Source of the DNA: Sphagnum compactum
Lineage: Eukaryota > Bryophyta > Sphagnopsida > Sphagnales
Length of the DNA: 64,000 bases
Assembly (NCBI GenBank): GCA_965153455.1
Contig: OZ234496.1
Location: 17,662,304-17,726,303, forward strand
Reading direction: 5' to 3'
This document shows, one piece after another, positions 55,957-64,000 of this stretch. The notes below the pieces were generated by a model. The model ran no database searches. It saw only the letters and a list, made by a program, of their open reading frames with translations, and was not told the DNA's origin. Position 1 is the stretch's first letter, and each line of letters opens with the position of its first letter. The translations under genes were made by a program, and so were the position numbers.

Positions 55957-58900
55957 GGACTTGTTTGTTTCCACACGTCCTCAAACGTTTTAGGAAGTGA
56001 CCAATCCTCCTTTTACCAACATCTTCACAAACTTTATGATGTCATCCATTTTTTTCTTTAGGAGAACTGCATAAGAATCAAACAAATGCATCAATTCGAA
56101 ATATATATAATATGACTAGCAACTTTACAATTATGGCTAATATTTTCCAAACTTGACTACTTGAGAAAACATATTTTACATCTTGCTTTTCCTCTTAAGG
56201 AGAATATTTTTTTCCATTTTTCACTTAATACAATTTTCCAATACATTATAAAATTTAACTTCTTGCAATCTTCCCAACATTATAATTTATAAAGTTTGTT
56301 CCAAAACAAGTGTCTCCTGGTTTTAATAATTCCATTTTGTTTTCTTCGATTGATTTTTTTCTAAATAATGTCTGGGTCTTACTACGAATGTTTACAATTT
56401 ATATATTTCCATTGGTTTATTTCACAATTTTGTTAACCCACTCTAAGTTTCGTATATTTTCAAGTACAAGATCTAAGCTGTATAACCATTATAAGTAATA
56501 TGAAGAGGAAGATACTTACTTTCTAAATTGTATAATGTGGCTTGCACTTTTGTTTTTTTTAATTCCATTATCAATGAAAATAATATTATCAATTAAAATG
56601 GAACATGGTCCTATTTTAGTGTGAAATTGGATTCTACTTTTTATGTGCGACCAAAGATTTAATACATGCAACTGAAAAGAAATAATGGAACAAAATCCAA
56701 TTTTAACATGCAAGTGAAAAGTTAAAACTTTAGGATAAATTTTATATTCTAAATTTTGTGATGTTGGAAAGTTTTCCCTTGACACCGAAAACATGTGTAT
56801 AATACATTTTAATGTGTGGACAAAAAGCTATTACATGTCATCAGGGGAAAAAAATTAAATCTGAAGGTGAAACTAAAAATTAATATATACAATTGAGAAT
56901 AGGAAATAAAAATACATCTGATTTTAATTATAACTGAAATTTTCATACATTCAACTAAAAGGAAAATGGAAAAAAATCAATTTTAATGCATTGTCAAAAC
57001 TCAAAACATGAAACCAAAATAAGTGTGATTGAAAAGTTAATACATTTGACTCAAAAACTATTTTAGGAAATTCATTTTATTTAATGCATGCAATGATCAA
57101 TTGAATGGAAAGAAAGAAAATATGTTTTATGCTGTAATTAAAAACTTGATGCATGCAAAAATAAATAAATAATGAGAACAAATCCTAGGGTATAGGGTTA
57201 GAGATAAGCTACAAACAAGGAACTGAAAATAAGAAGATATAAAATGAATTTAAAATGGGTGATTGAGCAATTGACCAACTTAAAAGTGAAGTCAAGAAAT
57301 ATTTCCAAAAAATTTGATTGAGAGATTTAAATACAAATGATCAGAAAAGAAATAGTTAAATGAAAACTAAATTGAAAATGTGCTACTTTGAAAACTACAT
57401 ACAAGCAACTAATGAATTTTTTTTTTAATATTTGTTACCAAAAATTACAAGGATGTAGCTGAAAATAAGTGCAATTAAAGAATGATTTAAATTGTGCAAT
57501 AGTAAACAACATACAAAGTAAAAGCAAATTTTTAAAATAATTTAATGCTCAAACAAAACTAGATACAAGGGATTGAAAGAAAAAAAGAATAAAATAGGAT
57601 TTTAAAACATGTGACCAAAACCTACACATATTGAGTAGAAAAGTTATACACGTTTTGGAGGCATTGAGGTATCTTAGGCAATGGACTTCAAAAATGAGAA
57701 ATTGGAAGGTTAAGTGAATTTTTTTAAATTGTTTGAAACTTTAATTGATGACATAGCTCCACTTGGTTAGGACCCTTTTTTTTTTTTTTTGGTTTGTTGG
57801 TTTTAGGAGGCTGACTTGAAATGCTCATGTTTTGTGAGCAAAATCCCCCTAGGTTGAGGATAGACATTGAGGTTGGAAGATATATTGAGTTATGCGACTT
57901 TTCCTTATTGGCCCAAATTGTGCTCGAAGATCACAAATGTGGATTTTCCTTTGAGCAAGGCTCGTGTGCGTGGTTGACAAGTTCATGTTGCAAGGAGTTA
58001 TTCAAATAGATTCAAATGAACTAATGATACTTCACATTTCCATTTTGCAAATAATAGTATTTTGTATTATCTCTTATGGACATTCATTGGCCTTAGAAAG
58101 TACACCCTAAGTTCAAGTTCATTAAGGTCTTCTTGCCTTGAGTCTTCTATCTTGTGTAGAATCTTTAGGTTATCAAGTTTTGCAAGGATATTACAATTTA
58201 CAAATAAACAATTTAGATCCCAATGTGTAACAAGAATCCAATAAGTTGTCCAAAGCCTTGGAAATGGGTTTTCGTAGCATGTCACCACTCGCTATACATT
58301 CATGGTGTCACAAATTGCACATTAATATATCATTTGTATAAAAATCCTTGATGAAAATTTCTTATTGATAGGTAGAGCTGGTTGTGGGGTGATGAGGTAA
58401 ACATGTGAAAGTCAATTATATTGTTGGGGATGGTCCCTATGGGGAACATTTCACAAATTTTTTCCTAGAAGACCATACTTAGGTGCGTATCTTGTTTCAA
58501 TTAGTCAAATTATGGATTTGAATCTACAACATGATAAATGTGTTAAGTTATTATGAAGTTGTCAAATGTTGAGATCCTTTAATTGAATGTAGTACTTTGA
58601 TTATATATCTTTTTCCTAAATTTGTAGTTTGGTGTGTGTATTAGCTAAGATTTTGCTTTCAAACATTTGTGATCCCCCTTGGGTTTTCACCTTTGATTCC
58701 TTCATGTACTGTCAAATATTCACATGCTTCCATTGTCAATACTTTTTTAATGGCAAGTATTATTTGATTTCATATTTATCTTTGAAGAATTTCATGTATA
58801 ACAACAATAAGGTTTGTTTGTGCTCAAGTTGACATGGCATGCCTAAACAAATTGATGCACGATGTCTATGTAAGGTTTTTTAAATTAAATGGATTATAAT

Positions 58901-61900
58901 GAACTATTAAAGGGTCGAAACATGATAAATTACAAGAGATAGTTCATGGTCCTTGATAGTTTTTCAAAAGTAGCAAGAGAATTGGCCAAAAACAAATTTT
59001 TAAAAAAAAAATCATTATTTTATATAAATTTTTATTACACTTGGACCTCTAACATGGTCTATGGAACAATGGTTATGGAATTGTTTTTCATTATACTTCC
59101 AAAATTAAATTTAAAATATGTTTGAATGAATAAATTGTATTTCTACATTTTAAACCTACTTGAGATCTTTAAAATGTATTTAACAACTACAATGAGGTTA
59201 TGATTATGTGCATCCCATGCATATGTAGGTTTCCATTTTTTCTTTCTTATAATCTTTCATGAACTGAATTATGATTATTTTTTAAATAAATCACAACAAC
59301 TATGATAAAAATGCATTATCTTAAAACGATGTTTTAATACCTAATATTTATTTTCAAATTTAAAATTTACTAGTTAAAATAGTTTACAAAGAGTGTACCC
59401 AAAAAATGTTCTTTTCTATGTCAATGAATGGAAGTTTCATGCATATTAATCACAAATCCTAGTTTTACATTGGGTATACTACTTTCTATGCATACCAGTT
59501 TACCATGCTTTCACTTAAACAAACATTTTTTTTCCTAATATTTATTATTTTTCATTTAGAAGAGCTTACAATTACAAAACTTACATCTATAATATATTCC
59601 ATGAACATGTTCTAATGAAAAAACTAAAAATGCCTATAGATTTTCAATCCTTTCACAAGTCCTTTATCATAACATTTATAAAATTCCAGGATAAATCCAT
59701 CATCACGTATGAATGTCTTCACAAGCTTTATAACATTGAAAAACTAAACAAGAACCAAACAAACATGTCAATTAAATTCGTGTTGCAAAAGTATAAATTA
59801 AAAACATGTGAATAAATGACTAAAATTACACTCATTTACAACAATGGCCTATAAGACTTCTTTGTCTTTTTGATTCCTTGCATGATGTTAAAGACTTAGG
59901 TAGTAAAGTAACATTGAATCACACCAATGTTACTCCAACATGTGCATGGACATATTCTAACCATTTTTTTTGCAATACCATTGTCCCATGATTTCTCAAG
60001 CAACCAATCATATGCATCAAGTAGTTTAGTACCTTTTGACTAAATCTCCATCTTAACTTTGATTAAGCTCAATGGCCTCCATTTTGTTGTTGCAAGCTTG
60101 TAAGAAATGCATGACAAAATCACGCAATACAAATAAAAGGTTGGATCCTTTCGGGGCATAGACAAAAATGATCACAATAACTATGAGTGACCAAGGAATA
60201 AATTGCCTACAAATCCCATTCAATATTTTTCTCAATTATTATTTTTTGTCCAAAACTTATAATGAATGTCAAATATTGGTAATGACCTATAAGCTTCATA
60301 CCTTGACCATTTGATCAAAACTCTAATGTACCTCCATGTCATGCTTCAACTAGTGAAATCGATCATGCAATTTTCCAATGCACAAAGTTCATCACATAGG
60401 TTCTTCACATTGCAAATTAGATAAGGGGTTTCATTGGAACAATCCAACTGTAATAATTTGTACCGTGGGTTCAAAACTTTCCAATGATCTTTTTTTTTTT
60501 GGTATTGACAATGAACTTGTTTATATTCATGTGATTTGTACATGGGAAGGCTAAATGGTCACACTTGAATGAAGTCAAGTGTATTATCCACACATGCAAT
60601 TGTACATACACGTTGAAATGCCTACACATCCTCCACCTCTTCAAACTCCCCAAATTTCCATCAACAACACAACATTGCTCTAGTTCACATCATCCGCCTA
60701 CATAGAAAAGCAAAAAAAATTCCAATAATTTTTATTTTTTACTCCTTTTCACATATGTTGTCATGTTGGCATGGCTCAAAAGGTTTTGTTAAACCAAACA
60801 TGGGAACAAGTTTGACCGCAATTTTTTTAAATGATTTTCTTTCAACATTTCATTTTTATAACACAACATAAAGTGATTCTAAATGAATTAGTGGAATAAC
60901 TATTGAGTATAACACTTACACATGTACATTACTAATAGGTAGGATAAAAGAAAATTAATCTAATGTATGGCAAAAAATTAAATAAAAATTATTAAAGATT
61001 TTTTTAATTTATGATTTATTTAAATGGGTTATCAAAATGTTAGTACGTGTAGGTGAGAAGAAACTAACAAGTTGTGAACATTATAAAAATTAAACAATAT
61101 TAAACCCATTAAGGAATTTGTGGATTTAGAATGTGATTTAATGTATTATAATACACCAAAACATGTTGTTATTTTCATATGAAACCAAATGTTAAAATTT
61201 GAAACTTTTACAAATTGTATTCATGATGTATAGGTCAAGAACTTTAATTATAATTGTAAATTCATGCTTTAAACATAAATGATGTATTATTTGATAGGCC
61301 ATCAAAATTTAAAATGTGTTTGTTGAATGAAAAGATGAAGTTTACAAATTTGCACTTGAGTGTGAATCATGCACAAAAGAATATCAAGGTTTTCAAGACC
61401 TTGGTGTGACACATAGCGATAGTAGGTTGAAAGACATGTGATTTATGGTTAAAGTGCAAGTGATTTTATCAAGATATTAAATCTTTGAAAATTTAAAATT
61501 TGAAACCAAGAACCAAACTTAATTTGAACATATTTCAACTACATGAAAAATGGAAAAAAATTACAATTCAAAAATTAAAATTGTTGTGATCACTTGTATG
61601 GTATTTACAAAAAAAATAATTCCATCTCAATTTGGATCCAATTTGCAAGTATTCATGTAGTGATCACAAATTGAATCATTTCTTTTTATTTTTTCCTTCT
61701 TTCCTGCCTTTTTTGCTTTTTATAAAACTTTTATGACAAGAAGCCATTTATTCTCCCATGCATTTAATTTATAATGACAAACATTGAAAGAAAGTTGTAA
61801 CTTTTATAACATGTTCATGCAACAATGTAAAAAACACACATGATTTAACAAATTTATGATATTTTCAAATTGCTTAAATACATTTTATTATTAAATATAT

Positions 61901-64000
61901 GGGAAGCCTTAACACATGTTTATAAATAATTAATGAAATTTGAAATTTTCATGTCAAGAATAAAATTTTGAAAATATTCCAAAATATTATGTATTTTTCT
62001 TCACAAAATTTTGTTCTTTGAAAAGAATATTTTTTAGAAATTACATGATTTTTAAATGCCAAGATGTTATGGTAATAACTAAAATGTAAAAATATAGAAA
62101 TGATATCCGTGTACAATAAATTGTGCAATAAACAAGATGAATTGTCTTCATATGATATGTCATATTTGCATTAGGGATAAGGGTGACCAAACGCATTTAA
62201 AAGACATACAAATCGTTTGATCTTATCAAGTTGTAATTGTTTTATAACTACACCTTCATCCCCTATCCTTTTCTACAATGTCAATAACAATTCAACATGT
62301 TTCCACAGGTTACAAGATATTTTAAATTCATATAGAAAACAATCAACAATTCAAATACATTGAAAGGATTTTAGGATTTATCATCAATCAATTGTAACAA
62401 GGACAATGTTGGTCATTTGCCCATATAATTAATGAGGCTCCAAATTGAGATTTTAACTAATGAATTTCCATAAACTTAACAAAAAAATCACAACTTGATC
62501 CAATATACATAGAAGGATAATTGTTTTTTTAATAAAAAAGATTCATGCAAATGTGTTTCTATATATTTATGATATGAAAATTTGGATTATCACACATGTC
62601 ATTATGCCAATAGATTGTTAGTAACCATTGATTTTGTGAAAAGGCATGCATAAATTATTTTAGTTCATTTATTCATATTATGTACAAAAGCTTGAAACAA
62701 TGATCAAATGAAATTTTGCATGTATAATGTCTTGTAAACACTCATAAATCCTCATTCAATTTTTTAAAATTTTGATTTTATATGAAAAAAATTCAAATGT
62801 GGATTAATTTCAAAGATAATATTATTTACATGTATACTTCTTGAAGCCATTATTTGATCATTTTCCTTTTGTACTATTGAATCTTCAAAAAAACAAATCT
62901 TTTGTTTCAATTTTTTAAAAACAATTTAAGTATTTAGATCTTTTTCTTTCCTCTTTTGAAAAAGAAACATTCATATCATTTAAAACATGCTTAAATAAAG
63001 GTATAAGTGGGTTGTGCTATATAGTAATGTTGTGATGCATACAACTTGATCAAGTTCTCACAACACATATCAAAAAATATTTTTGGCTGAAAAGAAATGA
63101 GTTAAAAAAAACATTGATGAGAATATTACATCCTTCATGTTTTTGGTTTAGTATTTATTTTAATCATTTTGTTTCACATAATACATACATAATGATGTGA
63201 GCATCATGTGTTGCATAACATTTTAAATGAATGCAAACCACAATGAAGGAGAAAAAAAATGTGCATGTGCTCCAACATAAAAAACTTATGACAAAAAATG
63301 CTCCATCATAAATCACCATCTACATGATAAAAAGACAATTCTAATATTTTAAATTTTACGATCAATCTTCATTTTCATTTTGTGTTGGAAACACATTTTC
63401 ATTACCAAATTCATTATCAAATTTATTAATTCCCCTGGCCTTGTAGATACAGCTCCCAAATAATTGCAAGAAATCACACAAATTTGTACAATTCATGATT
63501 TATGAAACAAAAGAAATGAGTTGGGAAAAGTAAAGAAGGGGATTGAGTACCTTGAATAATATCAAAATGACTTTACATGCTAAATACAAATGCATTTTTC
63601 TATTCTCACTTTCTGCATTGTCATTTGTTCCTTTGTCAATAATTTTTTGAACAATGTCAACATATCCATATGAAGTTTAACCACACGACACATTTCCATG
63701 TTTAAATGACATCACATGTTGAAATAACTTTGATATAAATGAATTTTGATTAAAAATTTAATGATGATATGATGCAATGTATAACATGTAATAAGTCTTC
63801 CTTATTTGCACCAAGCCAAGGAAAGAACAAATTTTGCAAATATTTTTGAAATGCAAAACACTAATTGATTCCTAGTAGTGTATTTTGTGCCATTGGCCCA
63901 AGTGTAAACACATTCTTCATTTTTCAGCAATGTGAACACATTCAGGGCTGTCAACTCATTTTTCCTTCCAAACCCAATTCTGCAATTTGTTTGAATTTCC
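55957..64000. other. AT-rich non-coding stretch, no gene seen
   Basis: About 8 kb of strongly AT-rich DNA without recognised protein, RNA gene or clean repeat boundary. Open frames are all about 60-90 residues with Ile/Asn/Lys/Phe bias expected from composition. A poly-T tract lies at 57778-57791. Old, unrecognisable transposon remains are likely. Confidence 0.55.

Overview
The window reads as nuclear DNA of a streptophyte (land plant or charophyte alga) with a large, repeat-rich genome. The two ordinary genes are intron-containing and plant-like: a cytosolic-type serine hydroxymethyltransferase (SHMT, 51362-53529, minus) and an ESCRT-III subunit VPS60/CHMP5 (40314-42491, minus). Both have GT-AG introns and exon sums that are exact multiples of three. 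Nearly everything else is transposons, transposon decay, tandem repeats and AT-rich sequence. I cannot name the species.

Region by region: 1-6.7 kb holds A-rich repeats, short non-autonomous Helitrons and a 498-bp tandem array (about 4 units). 6.7-12.1 kb is a minus-strand Helitron with a Rep-helicase ORF of about 1,600 codons, broken by two in-frame TAG codons and one frameshift. Its 3' tail is the same sequence carried by the ~400-bp Helitrons at 1.66-2.07, 2.90-3.30 and 15.05-15.45 kb, so it is a candidate source family. 12.4-17.1 kb repeats the left end of the window and adds further Helitron 3' ends. 17.1-40.0 kb is a three-unit tandem segmental duplication; each unit carries one copy of an unrecognised three-exon gene (pseudogene at 18450, apparently intact copies at 25048 and 34541), and the units are interrupted by Helitrons and MITEs.

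40.3-42.5 kb is VPS60. 43.6-49.0 kb is a 5'-truncated retroelement ORF split by a complete hAT transposon (44788-48722) with a perfect 8-bp target-site duplication, GTCACGAC. 51.4-53.5 kb is SHMT. 53.7-64 kb is AT-rich with no gene I can support, apart from one clean MITE at 55728-55956.

Two signals stand out. First, in the duplicated gene family the introns and flanks of copies 1 and 2 are almost identical while most of exon 1 is strongly diverged, which looks like exon-limited gene conversion or diversifying selection. Second, all nine premature in-frame stops found in three unrelated transposons are TAG and sit where glutamine would be plausible; none is TAA or TGA. C-to-T decay of methylated CAG (CHG) sites is the simplest explanation.
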